40,029 nucleotides of DNA from Clostridia bacterium (GCA_900765095.1 CAAFRB010000027.1:1-40029), one strand, 5' to 3'; shown: positions 1 through 8,237, numbered from the stretch's first letter. A program made the numbers and translations. The notes: generated by a model from the sequence alone, not told the origin.

Positions 1-695
1 ATTCCAGTTACTGGTGTTGGTGTATAATTTACATATCCTCCTACTTTTACTTTCTCTTTTATCTCGTCGAATTCTTTTCGTGTTAGCCCATCATCTAATA
101 ACTCTATTTGCTCAAGTTCCCCATTTGTATTTGTTGAAATTCTTAGCGGCACACTTGCTACCGTTATGTTTACAAATCCAGTTGCCTCAGCTGCAGTTTC
201 CGATACTTCAGATGTTTCATCTATTATGTATTTTCCTTCATATTCGTATGGTGGCCAGATAAATACTTTTCCTAACTTTGTTATTGCATAGGTTACTTCC
301 ACCTTTGAACTTGTTTTGGTATTTACCTTCATTACTGGTAATTTCATCCCTATATCTGCTGTTTTTTTTATTATTGTGTAGTCTGGTACTCTTCCTTTTG
401 GCAATACATCATCTTCTGTCTTCCCACCGCTGGCAACATAGTTGTATGCTTGTTCGTCGGTCATCTTCCTTCCACTTGATACTGATTTTCCTTTTACCGC
501 TGTTGCTTTTTGTGCTATTGCCTCTTGCACTTCTACTATATTTGTCACAAATTTCGAATAACCTGCCTTTCCTATCGTTCCATTCGAATTACTGAAGGTT
601 ATTGCGACCAATATCGAAACTACTATAATCGTTATTACTAAAGCTATTAATGACACTCCCTCTTCTTTTTTCTTTAGTATTATCATTGCTTTCAT
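1..695 (-). CDS. Prepilin-like exported protein, partial (C-terminus beyond window edge)
   Basis: An open frame runs from ATG at 695 to the left edge (about 231 residues, no stop). The N-terminus is KKKEEGVSLIALVITIIVV: a basic stretch, a Gly, then a long hydrophobic helix, which is the class III (type IV prepilin) signal pattern in its common clostridial form. Cleavage after Gly would leave the helix as a pilin-like stalk. The rest is Thr/Lys/Val-rich without recognised motifs, ending at the edge in a Thr-Pro-rich stretch. GAAGGAAAGGA precedes the ATG; a second in-frame ATG lies at 686. It starts 35 bp after the rho stop with no terminator between, so it may be read through from rho. Pseudopilin or surface protein is an inference; the signal type is seen directly. 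Confidence 0.75.
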   Translation of the reverse strand, partial: MKAMIILKKKEEGVSLIALVITIIVVSILVAITFSNSNGTIGKAGYSKFVTNIVEVQEAIAQKATAVKGKSVSSGRKMTDEQAYNYVASGGKTEDDVLPKGRVPDYTIIKKTADIGMKLPVMKVNTKTSSKVEVTYAITKLGKVFIWPPYEYEGKYIIDETSEVSETAAEATGFVNITVASVPLRISTNTNGELEQIELLDDGLTRKEFDEIKEKVKVGGYVNYTPTPVTG

Positions 696-730
696 TCCTT
701 TCCTTCATTTATAGTGTAGCTTATCTATCT

Positions 731-2050
731 CTACCCTTTAAATTTTTCTAAAAGCTCGGCGTTAGATTTTGTAGTTGTTACTAGCTTAATTAGGTTTTCT
801 GTAACACTTGCTACACTTCCTTCATTAAGCATTTTCCTTATTTTCCATACTACTTCTAACTCCTTAGGTGTCTGTAATAACTCTTCTCTACGTGTGCCAG
901 ATTTATTTATATCTATTGCTGGGAATATTCTCTTTTCTGATAACTTTCTGTCTAGATGTACTTCCATATTACCAGTTCCCTTGAATTCTTCAAATATTAC
1001 TTCATCCATTCTACTACCTGTTTCAACTAAACCTGTAGCAAGTATTGTTAAGCTTCCGCCTTCTTCTATGTTTCTGGCTGCTCCAAAGAATCTCTTTGGC
1101 TTGTGTAATGCTGCAGGGTCGAAACCTCCTGATAGTGTTCTTCCTGATGAAGGTATAGTCAAGTTGTACGCTCTTGCAAGTCTTGTTATGCTATCTAATA
1201 AAACAACAACGTCTTTCTTGTGTTCGACTAATCTTTTGGCTCTTTCAAGAACTATTTCAGCAACCTTTACATGGTGTTCTGGTAATTCATCAAATGTAGA
1301 ATATATAACATCTCCATTTATAGAACGCTTCATATCTGTTACTTCTTCTGGTCTTTCATCTATTAATAAAACAATTAGCTCTACATTTGGATGATTTGTT
1401 GTTATACTATTTGCTAATTTTTTTAGAAGTGTTGTTTTTCCTACTTTTGGTGGTGAAACTATCATTCCTCTTTGTCCAAATCCTATTGGAGCCATTAAAT
1501 CTATTATTCTTGTAGAATACTCAGTTGCGACTGTTTCTAGATGAATTCTTCTATTAGGAAATATAGGAGTTAAATCGTCAAAATCCTTTCTTTTCATTGC
1601 AACTTCTGGCGAATCGCCATTTACAGTATTAACATATATTAGTGCTGGGAATTTTTCAGTTTCCTTTGGCACTCTGCTGATTCCTTTGACTTTATCTCCT
1701 GTATTTAGTCTGAATCTTCTTATTTGAACTGGTGAAACATATACATCCTTTGGTGTTGAAAGATAGTTTTCTCCTCTTAAAAAGCCAAAACCATCCGCCA
1801 AAACTTCTAATACTCCCTCTACAACAAAATCATCTTTGCTGTTTAAGGTAGCTCCTTCTAATTCTAGTTTTTTTTCTTCAACCACAGCTGTATCAGCAGC
1901 TACTTGAGTTTCTACTGCTTTATCAGAAGTCAATTTCATAATTTCTTTTATTAAGTCTTCCTTGTTTAATTTACTAACATTTTTCATGCCTTTTGATTTT
2001 GCAAGGTCACGTAAGTTAAGCAAAGACAACGAATTTAATTCTTCCCCCAT
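731..2050 (-). CDS. rho: Transcription termination factor Rho
   Basis: Hexameric RNA-dependent ATPase that terminates transcription. In order: a Rho-N SAP-like domain (about residues 8-40, LRDLAKSKGMKNVSKLNKED), a short acidic linker, the cold-shock-like primary RNA-binding domain (about 75-150, with ADGFGFLR), and the RecA-type motor. Walker A is SPPKVGKTT near 199-207, Walker B is VVVLLDSITRLARAYN, followed by SGRTLSGGFDPAAL. At 439 residues it is full length for a Rho with a short linker. A TTGACT-17-TAAAAT promoter lies about 140 bp upstream, and rluB ends 191 bp upstream. The gene that follows is the prepilin-like frame rather than rpmE, often the neighbour in Bacillota. ATG 2050 is preceded by AAAAGGAG. 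Confidence 0.98.
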   Translation of the reverse strand: MGEELNSLSLLNLRDLAKSKGMKNVSKLNKEDLIKEIMKLTSDKAVETQVAADTAVVEEKKLELEGATLNSKDDFVVEGVLEVLADGFGFLRGENYLSTPKDVYVSPVQIRRFRLNTGDKVKGISRVPKETEKFPALIYVNTVNGDSPEVAMKRKDFDDLTPIFPNRRIHLETVATEYSTRIIDLMAPIGFGQRGMIVSPPKVGKTTLLKKLANSITTNHPNVELIVLLIDERPEEVTDMKRSINGDVIYSTFDELPEHHVKVAEIVLERAKRLVEHKKDVVVLLDSITRLARAYNLTIPSSGRTLSGGFDPAALHKPKRFFGAARNIEEGGSLTILATGLVETGSRMDEVIFEEFKGTGNMEVHLDRKLSEKRIFPAIDINKSGTRREELLQTPKELEVVWKIRKMLNEGSVASVTENLIKLVTTTKSNAELLEKFKG

Positions 2051-2192
2051 ATATCTACTCCTTTTACTTTATATCTATCTTATTTTTCGGGAATTTATGC
2101 CGAATCTAGTAGCCACAAAAACTACTAAGGCTATGACAAAAATCAACATGTTATAAAATTCATTTTGAATCACATTCCAATTGCTAAGTGGC

Positions 2193-2221
2193 ATTTTATA
2201 CCAAATTTTCATTTTAGTCAA
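2193..2221 (-). promoter_or_regulatory. Promoter for rho
   Basis: On the minus strand TTGACT (2216-2221) is followed after 17 bp by TAAAAT (2193-2198), a near-consensus sigma-A promoter. It predicts an untranslated leader of about 135 nt before rho. Confidence 0.7.
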
Positions 2222-2241
2222 TACACACTTTATGTTAATTT

Positions 2242-2958
2242 TTACGCATTCATTATGTTTTTTACTTCTTCTTCAGTTAAATATCTCCATTTTCCTCTTT
2301 CAACACCTTCACAAGTTAATTCTCCAACGCCTTCTCGTTTTAATGCAATTACTGATAGTCCAATTGCTTCACACATTTTTCTAACTTGTCTATTTCTTCC
2401 TTCATGTATTTGAATCCATATTCTTGATATGTCATTTGTATTATCTTTTAAAAGAAGCTCGACTTTTGCAGGTGATGTTGTATAATCTTCTATCTTTACT
2501 CCAACTCTAAGCTTTTCTAAATCTTTTTCTGTTGGCACTCCTCTTGTTTTTACTATGTATGTTTTGGTAGTTTCATGCTTTGGATGTGTTACTTTATATA
2601 TAAATTCTCCATCATTAGACAAAAGTAAAAGTCCAGATGTAAACATATCAAGTCTTCCAACAGGAACTACTTTTTCTTTAACGCCATTTAATAATTCCAT
2701 TACTGTTGGTCTTTCTTTTTCGTCACTAACTGTTGTAACATAACCAACAGGCTTGTTTAAAAGTATATATACTTTTTTCTCTGAAACTATTTCTTTGCCA
2801 TTCAATTCAATTTTATCTTTCCCCGGAATAATTTTGGTACCAAGTTCTGTTACAACTTTTCCATTTACACTTACTTTGCCTTCGAGTATTATTTCCTCAC
2901 ATTTTCTTCTTGAGGCAATACCACATTCTGCTAAATATTTTTGCAATCTTTCTTCCAT
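2242..2958 (-). CDS. rluB: Pseudouridine synthase, RsuA/RluB family
   Basis: Isomerises a uridine in ribosomal RNA. An N-terminal S4 RNA-binding domain (residues 3-45, RLQKYLAECGIASRRKCEE) is followed by the catalytic domain with GRLDMFTSGLLLL around 101-113; Asp104 is the catalytic Asp of the family. The C-terminal IHEGRNRQVRKMCEAIGL is also typical. At 238 residues it matches Bacillus RluB, which modifies 23S rRNA; RsuA (16S) belongs to the same family and cannot be fully excluded. Start ATG 2958 has AAGGAG at good spacing. It lies upstream of rho, which has its own promoter. Confidence 0.9.
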   Translation of the reverse strand: MEERLQKYLAECGIASRRKCEEIILEGKVSVNGKVVTELGTKIIPGKDKIELNGKEIVSEKKVYILLNKPVGYVTTVSDEKERPTVMELLNGVKEKVVPVGRLDMFTSGLLLLSNDGEFIYKVTHPKHETTKTYIVKTRGVPTEKDLEKLRVGVKIEDYTTSPAKVELLLKDNTNDISRIWIQIHEGRNRQVRKMCEAIGLSVIALKREGVGELTCEGVERGKWRYLTEEEVKNIMNA

Positions 2959-3104
2959 AACTTCTCCTTAATATATCTAAGATTTTTCAAAAATTTTCTT
3001 TGTATTATATTCATATTTTTTCACATAATAATAAATGATTTCATAAATTATTGTATAGACTTTAATTTTCCATATACACTAGTGTACTATGGTTTATATA
3101 GATT

Positions 3105-3144
3105 ATCGAGCTTAAAAGTTTTGAAAAAGATTTTTAAGCTCGAT
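3105..3144. terminator. Long inverted repeat after glgA, possible terminator
   Basis: A perfect 13-bp inverted repeat (ATCGAGCTTAAAA / TTTTAAGCTCGAT, 3105-3117 and 3132-3144) with a 14-nt loop lies between glgA and rluB. The T-rich tail (3149-3155) is on the plus-strand side, while the flanking genes run on the minus strand. It is therefore not a clean terminator for glgA; bidirectional use or another function is possible. Confidence 0.45.
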
Positions 3145-3168
3145 GCTATTTTTTATTAATATTTTGAT

Positions 3169-4572
3169 TTATTCGTATAGTTTGGCATATTCTTTTGCCG
3201 ATGCAGCCCATGAAAAATCTGCATTCATAGCTCTTTTTACTAATACTTTCCACTCATCTTTGTTATTGTAGATTTCTAGGGCCTTTTTAGTCACTGTAAC
3301 GAAATCTTCAACTTGACTTCCCCAGAAAGTAAATCCATTACCTGCTTCTTTATTACTTAGATATCCAACTACTGTATCTCTAAGTCCTCCTGTGCTTCTA
3401 ACTATTGGTATAGTACCATATCTGAAACTTATCATTTGAGATAATCCGCATGGTTCAGACATTGATGGCATTAAAAACATATCACTACCCGCATATATCT
3501 TTTTTGCAAGTTCAACATCAAAATAATCATTTACAGAAACTTTATTGGGATATTTTTCTTTTAAATATTTTAATCTATTTATATAATGTTCTTCGCCAAC
3601 ACCTAATGCTACAAACTGAATATCCTGCTTTAAAAGTTCATTCATACCTTCAACTAAAATATCGAATCCCTTATGATGAACAACTCTAGAAATAACAGAT
3701 AATACTGGAACATTTTTGTTAGGTAATCCAAGTTGTTTTTGTAAATCTTTTTTGTCCTTTACCTTCTTGTCTATATCATTAGCACTATAATGTGCACAAA
3801 TCTCTTTATCTGTTTCAGGATTATATTCACTATAATCTATACCATTTACAATCCCTATAAGTTTGCCCTCTGATGCTTTTTGTCTAAGCAATCCGTCATA
3901 TCCAAATCCAAATTGTGGAGTTTGAATTTCACTTGCATAGGTTTTACTAACAGTAGTTACTATATCTGAATATTGTATTCCTGCCTTTGTAAAGCTAATA
4001 TCACCATAAAATTCAAACTTACTTGGGGTAAAATAAGAATCATCTAGATCAAAATGATACAAATTTCCTCTATTGAATCTACCGTTATATTCTAAATTAT
4101 GAATTGTATAAATTATCTTTGTCTTATTGTCATGATATACTTCCCTTAGAAGCATTGCAACTGGACCGGATTGCCAATCATTTAAATGAACAATATCTGG
4201 ATTTCTTTGTTTTATAAATTCAACAACAGCCTTATCAAAGAATGCGAATCTCTCAGCCTCATCTGGATGGCAGTACATTCCATCCCTATCAAAGTACGTT
4301 ATATTGTCTACAAAAAATGTTGTTAATACTTTATCATCTATTTCTCTATTATGGCATCTTATAATGCAATTTTCTTTCTTGCCCTGCATATAAATAGGAT
4401 AATCTGTTACATATGTCAAATCTTCTCTTACTTCCTTATATCTTGGCATAATAACAGAAACATCATAGCCCATTTTTATAAGCTCTTTTGGAAGTGATCC
4501 AATAACATCTCCAAGTCCGCCAGACTTTGCATAAGGTGCGCATTCTGAAGCGACAAAAAGTATTTTTTTCAT
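3169..4572 (-). CDS. glgA: Glycogen (starch) synthase, GT5 family
   Basis: Transfers glucose from ADP-glucose to the growing alpha-1,4-glucan. The N-terminal ADP-glucose loop KSGGLGDVIGSLP (about residues 16-28), HLNDWQSGPVAML in the first Rossmann domain and the C-terminal SMSEPCGLSQMISFRYGT and STGGLRDTV loops are all present. At 467 residues it is full length. The rest of a glycogen operon (glgC, glgD, glgB, glgP) is absent; it instead ends an operon of lspA and rluD, starting 4 bp after rluD. ATG 4572 is preceded by GGGAGGAATAAACAA. Confidence 0.96.
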   Translation of the reverse strand: MKKILFVASECAPYAKSGGLGDVIGSLPKELIKMGYDVSVIMPRYKEVREDLTYVTDYPIYMQGKKENCIIRCHNREIDDKVLTTFFVDNITYFDRDGMYCHPDEAERFAFFDKAVVEFIKQRNPDIVHLNDWQSGPVAMLLREVYHDNKTKIIYTIHNLEYNGRFNRGNLYHFDLDDSYFTPSKFEFYGDISFTKAGIQYSDIVTTVSKTYASEIQTPQFGFGYDGLLRQKASEGKLIGIVNGIDYSEYNPETDKEICAHYSANDIDKKVKDKKDLQKQLGLPNKNVPVLSVISRVVHHKGFDILVEGMNELLKQDIQFVALGVGEEHYINRLKYLKEKYPNKVSVNDYFDVELAKKIYAGSDMFLMPSMSEPCGLSQMISFRYGTIPIVRSTGGLRDTVVGYLSNKEAGNGFTFWGSQVEDFVTVTKKALEIYNNKDEWKVLVKRAMNADFSWAASAKEYAKLYE

Positions 4573-4576
4573 TTGT

Positions 4577-5491
4577 TTATTCCTCCCTTAATTTCTTTAG
4601 TACATTTTCAAATTCTTCTGGAATAGGAGCATTAAACTCCATGTATTCCCCGGTAGTTGGATGAGTTATTCCTAGTGTTCTTGAATGTAACATCTGACTT
4701 GTAACTCCAAAAGGATTCTTTCCATTCGAGTATGTGTCATCTCCAACTATCGGATAACCAATATATGATGTGTGAACTCTTATTTGATGAGTTCTTCCTG
4801 TTTTTAGTTCAACTTCTATATAAGTATAGCCATTAAATCTTTCTAAAACTTTTATCTTAGTATACGCATATCTGCCGTCTTTTACAACAGCCATCTTTTT
4901 TCTATCGGTCGGATGACGGCCAACAGGAAGTTCAATTATTGCTTCATTTTCTTTTATTACACCTTTTACCAATGCGACGTATATCTTTTTAAAATTATGT
5001 TCTTGGATTTGTTTTGCTAGTTTTGCGTGTGCGTTATTATTCTTCGCCACTACCATGACTCCTGTTGTATTTTTGTCCAACCTATGCACTATGCCTGGCC
5101 TAAACTCACCATTTTCGTCAGATAACTCATGTTTTCCTAACATAGCATTCACAAGAGTTCCTGACCAGTTGCCTGCTGCAGGGTGAACAACCATATCTTT
5201 AGGTTTGTTTATAACTATTATGTCATCATCTTCATAAATAATATCAAGCGGAATATCTTCTGCCACTAGTTTTTCATCGATTTTTTGTTCTACATTGTCT
5301 AGCATAGATATTACCTGATTTGTTTTCACTTTTGCAGATGCTTTTGCAACTTTTTCATCAAGCAAGATTTTTCCTTCTTTTATGAGATTTTGTGCTACAT
5401 TTCGTGATATTTCTTCATTTATTATACTAACCGCAGCATCAAGCCTCATACCATTTTCATTTTCTGTTACTACTTTCTTTATTATTTCCAC
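4577..5491 (-). CDS. rluD: Ribosomal large-subunit pseudouridine synthase, RluD family
   Basis: Modifies uridines in 23S rRNA (or another RNA; the family has several targets in Bacillota). An S4 domain (about residues 15-60) precedes the RluA/RluD catalytic domain, with HRLDKNTTGVMVVAK at 136-150; Asp139 is the catalytic residue. LKTGRTHQIRVHTSYIGYPI is the second family block. At 304 residues it equals Bacillus YlyB, which, as here, lies next to lspA. The start overlaps the end of lspA by 35 bp, suggesting coupled translation, and glgA follows after 4 bp. Confidence 0.93.
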   Translation of the reverse strand: MEIIKKVVTENENGMRLDAAVSIINEEISRNVAQNLIKEGKILLDEKVAKASAKVKTNQVISMLDNVEQKIDEKLVAEDIPLDIIYEDDDIIVINKPKDMVVHPAAGNWSGTLVNAMLGKHELSDENGEFRPGIVHRLDKNTTGVMVVAKNNNAHAKLAKQIQEHNFKKIYVALVKGVIKENEAIIELPVGRHPTDRKKMAVVKDGRYAYTKIKVLERFNGYTYIEVELKTGRTHQIRVHTSYIGYPIVGDDTYSNGKNPFGVTSQMLHSRTLGITHPTTGEYMEFNAPIPEEFENVLKKLREE

Positions 5492-5904
5492 TCTTTAACT
5501 CCTTCATTTCCAAGTAAATAAAAATACTCACACCAACAACAATCAGCGCATCTGAAATATTGAATATTCCAAATGGTTTCATTCGAATAAAATCAACCAC
5601 ATATCCTCTAAAAATCCTATCAATTATATTGCTGATTCCACCAGCTAGAATTAATTGCCACAATGCAAACTTGACTTTATCTCTTCTATAATTCTTATAC
5701 ACTACCACAAACATCAATACTAAAATTACAAAAGAAATAAATATGAAGAAAAGGTTATTTTCCTTAAAAATTCCATATATTCCGCCGAGTATTCTGGACA
5801 TAATTAATGTTTATTATTCCACTTACAACTTCAAATTTTAGTAAATTTCTTTCAACTATGTATTTTATAAGCTGATCAATAATCACAGTAATTAAAAATA
5901 TCAT
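5457..5904 (-). pseudogene. lspA: Prolipoprotein signal peptidase, broken by a one-base frameshift
   Basis: LspA cleaves lipoprotein signal peptides in the membrane. The real start is ATG 5904, 4 bp after the upstream stop, with GAAAGG before it. This frame encodes VIIDQLIKYIVERNLL and INYVQNT, the conserved first helix and YVxNT block, then stops at 5764. The +1 frame continues the protein as GGIYGIFKENN, with GGISNIIDRIFRGYVVDFI and FNISDALIVVG carrying the two catalytic Asp. Joining the frames at the ACTCGGCGGA stretch (5781-5790; one surplus base, near 5787) gives about 148 residues, the normal length. An ATG at 5801 in the second frame would give a 114-residue protein lacking the first helix, unlikely to be functional. 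LspA is needed for lipoprotein maturation, so a sequencing or assembly error is as likely as true loss. Confidence 0.85.
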
Positions 5905-5908
5905 TTAT

Positions 5909-6715
5909 CTACCTTTCTAATTCGTCGTCTTTTCCTTTGCTATCTCTTTCACGCTCTACAACTGGGCTTTCACGCTGTTTATTGCCATAATCAATTACAG
6001 TTTTTTCTTTTTCATCTTTTCTCGTCGAATTGTCTGACACACTTATATCTCCAAGTCCAAAATCTTTAATTCTTTCTTGGACTTCCAATTGCATAGTTTC
6101 TATCCTTCTGCTTGTACTCTTCTCATCACTTACAACTAGTGATAGTTCCTCTTCTTGCCTTTTTTCATCTTCTATTTTCTCTTCATCAGTTATAAGTTCT
6201 AATTTAGCCCAATCTATTTGTTTTGACATTCTCTCCAATATCATTTCTGGAGGTGTCAAATCTATTACTCCTTTCTTTCCAACATATCCAATATCTTCAC
6301 CATATCCATAAGCTCTTTTGTATTTTAAGTCTTTTTTAGTTTCTTCATCCCCTGTAATAATAGCTTTTAAAGTTTCCCAAGGAGTTTTTTCAGATAATCG
6401 TTTGTTAGCTTCATATTGGCAAATATCCAAAATCAGAGCTTGAATTTCACTCATTAAAATAGATTCATACTCACTTGCACCTCTACCACTTATGTACATA
6501 CTTTGAACGCCTATCTTTTGTAAAGCTGACTCTATTTCCAAAGCTTTACTGGTAGTTAAATTTTTATCTGTATATTTTTGTATGTAAATCTCTTGTTCCT
6601 CTCGCAAATCAGCAATTGGATCTTTAGAATCAACTAGCCATTTGTATCTATCTACAAGTTCGTTCAATCTGCCTTTCTTTTCTTCATATTCTTCATCGTT
6701 CTTTATTCTTGCCAT
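5909..6715 (-). CDS. Hypothetical charged coiled-coil protein
   Basis: A 268-residue soluble protein I do not recognise. It is rich in Glu, Lys and Arg; residues 1-60 and 180-230 look helical and coiled-coil prone, and the last 50 residues are disordered-looking and highly charged (DSKGKDDELER end). The middle has a Gly/Tyr stretch (KRAYGYGEDIGYVGKKGV) followed by DLTPPEMILERM. No signal peptide or membrane segment. ATG 6715 follows AGGAGTGAGAAT. It is the first gene of the lspA-rluD-glgA operon, behind a TTGCAA-16-TATAAT promoter and a hairpin that abuts its ribosome site. Confidence 0.8.
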   Translation of the reverse strand: MARIKNDEEYEEKKGRLNELVDRYKWLVDSKDPIADLREEQEIYIQKYTDKNLTTSKALEIESALQKIGVQSMYISGRGASEYESILMSEIQALILDICQYEANKRLSEKTPWETLKAIITGDEETKKDLKYKRAYGYGEDIGYVGKKGVIDLTPPEMILERMSKQIDWAKLELITDEEKIEDEKRQEEELSLVVSDEKSTSRRIETMQLEVQERIKDFGLGDISVSDNSTRKDEKEKTVIDYGNKQRESPVVERERDSKGKDDELER

Positions 6716-6727
6716 ATTCTCACTCCT

Positions 6728-6747
6728 TTTGCTATATCAATAGCAAA
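6728..6747 (-). promoter_or_regulatory. Hairpin abutting the ribosome site of the 5909-6715 gene
   Basis: TTTGCTAT-TGAT-ATAGCAAA is a perfect 8-bp stem with a 4-nt loop. Its last base directly touches the AGGAG ribosome site (6723-6727). It may stabilise the mRNA 5' end or modulate translation; no ligand is suggested. Confidence 0.5.
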
Positions 6748-6776
6748 TTTTTTCTTTAGAAAATCTCTCTAATCAT

Positions 6777-6804
6777 ATTATAACATTAGATATACAAATT
6801 GCAA
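6777..6804 (-). promoter_or_regulatory. Promoter of the lspA-rluD-glgA operon
   Basis: TTGCAA (6799-6804), a 16-bp spacer and a perfect TATAAT (6777-6782) on the minus strand. The start point would be near 6770, giving a leader of about 55 nt that contains the 6728 hairpin. Confidence 0.7.
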
Positions 6805-6843
6805 ACTTAAATAATTATTTTCATATCTAATACAAAAAGGAAG

Positions 6844-6875
6844 AAAAACAAAGAGTGGACTTTTTCATCCACCCT
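6844..6875 (-). terminator. Rho-independent terminator of the 86-residue membrane protein gene
   Basis: Minus-strand stem AGGGTGGA / TCCACTCT (8 bp with one G-U pair, 6868-6875 and 6852-6859) followed by TTTGTTTTT. It separates the small membrane protein gene from the lspA operon promoter. Confidence 0.8.
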
Positions 6876-6905
6876 TCTATTCATTAACTAGCAAAATGAT
6901 ACAAT

Positions 6906-7166
6906 TTAAAAGTCGTTTCTATTACAGTTGTTGCGAGATCTATTTAACAGTTTACAAATAATCACTGCCGTGACCCACGCCACTAACGTGTAGATAACAA
7001 TCCACGCAATAAATATTGTGCCAAGAGTTTCAGAGAAAAATCCATACACTATGAGTGAAATTGCAGCGACTATAGCAGCTACCGCCCAAGAACATCTAAG
7101 CACTAATTCAACAACTGCAGCAAATACAATTACTATAAATGCAACAAGTAAAAAAGCAAGCCCCAT
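6906..7166 (-). CDS. Small integral membrane protein, unknown function
   Basis: An 86-residue protein made largely of three hydrophobic helices (about residues 2-22, 27-46 and 49-73) with a short Asn/Arg-rich, basic tail (KLLNRSRNNCNRNDF), suggesting a cytoplasmic C-terminus under the positive-inside rule. Not recognised. A strong AAGGAGGGA site precedes ATG 7166 and a terminator follows, so it appears monocistronic. The convincing initiation and termination signals, not homology, are the evidence that it is real. Confidence 0.75.
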   Translation of the reverse strand: MGLAFLLVAFIVIVFAAVVELVLRCSWAVAAIVAAISLIVYGFFSETLGTIFIAWIVIYTLVAWVTAVIICKLLNRSRNNCNRNDF

Positions 7167-7305
7167 TATACTCCCTCCTTGTACAGCCTAAAATCAAACT
7201 GCACACTATAGAATATGCTATTAAGTGACAATAAGTTACTAATTGTATTGTTGCACTGGATAATTATGAAAAAAAGTTTCTCACATAAATTAAATTTTTT
7301 TATAT

Positions 7306-7345
7306 AAAAAGAGGCTTACATCGTTTTGACGCAAACCTCTTTTTT
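7306..7345. terminator. Bidirectional terminator
   Basis: AAAGAGG (7307-7313) and CCTCTTT (7336-7342) form a stem that has a T tract on either side when read from either strand. On the minus strand it ends the 64-residue gene at 7396. Confidence 0.75.
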
Positions 7346-7395
7346 TCCCTTATGTAACTCGACTAACTTGTAGTCAAGTTGTGTGGGGAGTGTCA

Positions 7396-7590
7396 TCAGC
7401 AATCTCTGCCGATGACGTATTCATACCCGCCAGTCTCCTCGTACTTGCTGTGGCCGTCCTCATCATACCTTTCGTAAATGCCGGCACACGGCTCACCCAA
7501 AAGTGTGATAATCCCACGCTTGCGAAGCATACCAGGAGTCTCGTATTCGTTGGTCGACTTAACTGCGGAATTCAACTTGTTGCTATCCAT
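7396..7590 (-). CDS. Small orphan protein (64 aa), G+C-rich for its surroundings
   Basis: Not recognised. The sequence has a hydrophilic N-terminus (MDSNKLNSAVKST), a central GIITLLGEPCAGIYERYDED and a Tyr/Gly-rich tail ending in GRDC. There are two Cys and no signal peptide. The initiation signals are excellent: AAAGGAGGT 8 nt before ATG 7590, a TTGACT-17-TACAAT promoter and a terminator after the stop, so it is probably well expressed. Its codons are visibly richer in G and C than those of neighbouring genes, as are those of the 79-residue gene at 16964. A regulatory or secreted peptide is conceivable but unsupported. Confidence 0.7.
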   Translation of the reverse strand: MDSNKLNSAVKSTNEYETPGMLRKRGIITLLGEPCAGIYERYDEDGHSKYEETGGYEYVIGRDC

Positions 7591-7626
7591 TGCGGATACC
7601 TCCTTTATTAATTTGGAACCAACTAT

Positions 7627-7655
7627 ATTGTAACGTACTTTACATAAATAGTCAA
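7627..7655 (-). promoter_or_regulatory. Promoter of the 64-residue gene
   Basis: TTGACT (7650-7655), a 17-bp spacer and TACAAT (7627-7632) on the minus strand. It lies just after the yfcE stop, with no terminator between. Confidence 0.8.
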
Positions 7656-7685
7656 GCTATATTTCGTAAACTACTTATGCTTTTG

Positions 7686-8192
7686 TTATTCTATTTCTCT
7701 TATACCATATTTTCCATTTTCTATTATCAAATAGCTGTTTTTTGTTCCGCCTTTTGGAAGTGATATAGAACCGGGATTAATACACGTTACGCCATCTTTT
7801 TCTTTTATAAATCCAGTATGGAAATGCCCATAAACTAGTACATCTACATCTTTTGGCATATTATCTATGTTGTATTTATGTCTATGTGTGAAAAAATATC
7901 TTTTTCCTTCGATATCCATTTGGATATTTTCTTCAAACTTAAAATCAGATATCATTTCATCGACTTCTGCATCGCAGTTGCCTCTTACACATAGAATATT
8001 TTCCTTCAATCCATTTAATATTTTTGCAACATCTATCGGGCTATACGCTCTTGGCAGTGGGTTTCTAGGTCCATGATAATATAAATCTCTTAGTAATATC
8101 AACTTATCTGGTTGCTCTTCTTTATATATTTCTTCTACTTTTTTAGCATAATAGTACGAGCCGTGTATATCTGAAACAACTAGCAATTTCAT
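7686..8192 (-). CDS. yfcE: YfcE-type metallophosphoesterase with altered metal-site glycines
   Basis: Two-metal phosphodiesterase of the calcineurin-like fold. Motifs are SDIHGS (residues 8-13), LLRDLYYHGPRNPLP, RGNCDAEVDEM, THRHKYN, YGHFHTG and NPGSISLPKGG. Length (168 residues) and motif order match E. coli YfcE. Two normally invariant glycines are Arg: family GD is RD in the second motif and family GH is RH in the fourth, both encoded by AGA. The metal ligands themselves (Asp, His, Asn) remain, but activity may be changed. It follows the kinase gene by 45 bp, closing the redox operon, with AAGGAG before ATG 8192. Confidence 0.9.
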   Translation of the reverse strand: MKLLVVSDIHGSYYYAKKVEEIYKEEQPDKLILLRDLYYHGPRNPLPRAYSPIDVAKILNGLKENILCVRGNCDAEVDEMISDFKFEENIQMDIEGKRYFFTHRHKYNIDNMPKDVDVLVYGHFHTGFIKEKDGVTCINPGSISLPKGGTKNSYLIIENGKYGIREIE

Positions 8193-8237
8193 GTTTTTTC
8201 TCCTTTTTGCTTACGCATTAATCGTACGTTTTAAATT

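Noticed and set aside
1201..1394. Plus-strand open frames over rho, adhE and other minus-strand genes
   Set aside because: They lack ribosome sites, have no recognisable domains and mirror strongly conserved genes on the other strand.
2075..2194. Short open frame of 39 codons with a hydrophobic stretch between rluB and rho
   Set aside because: Its ATG lies within the -10 of the rho promoter and no ribosome site is present.
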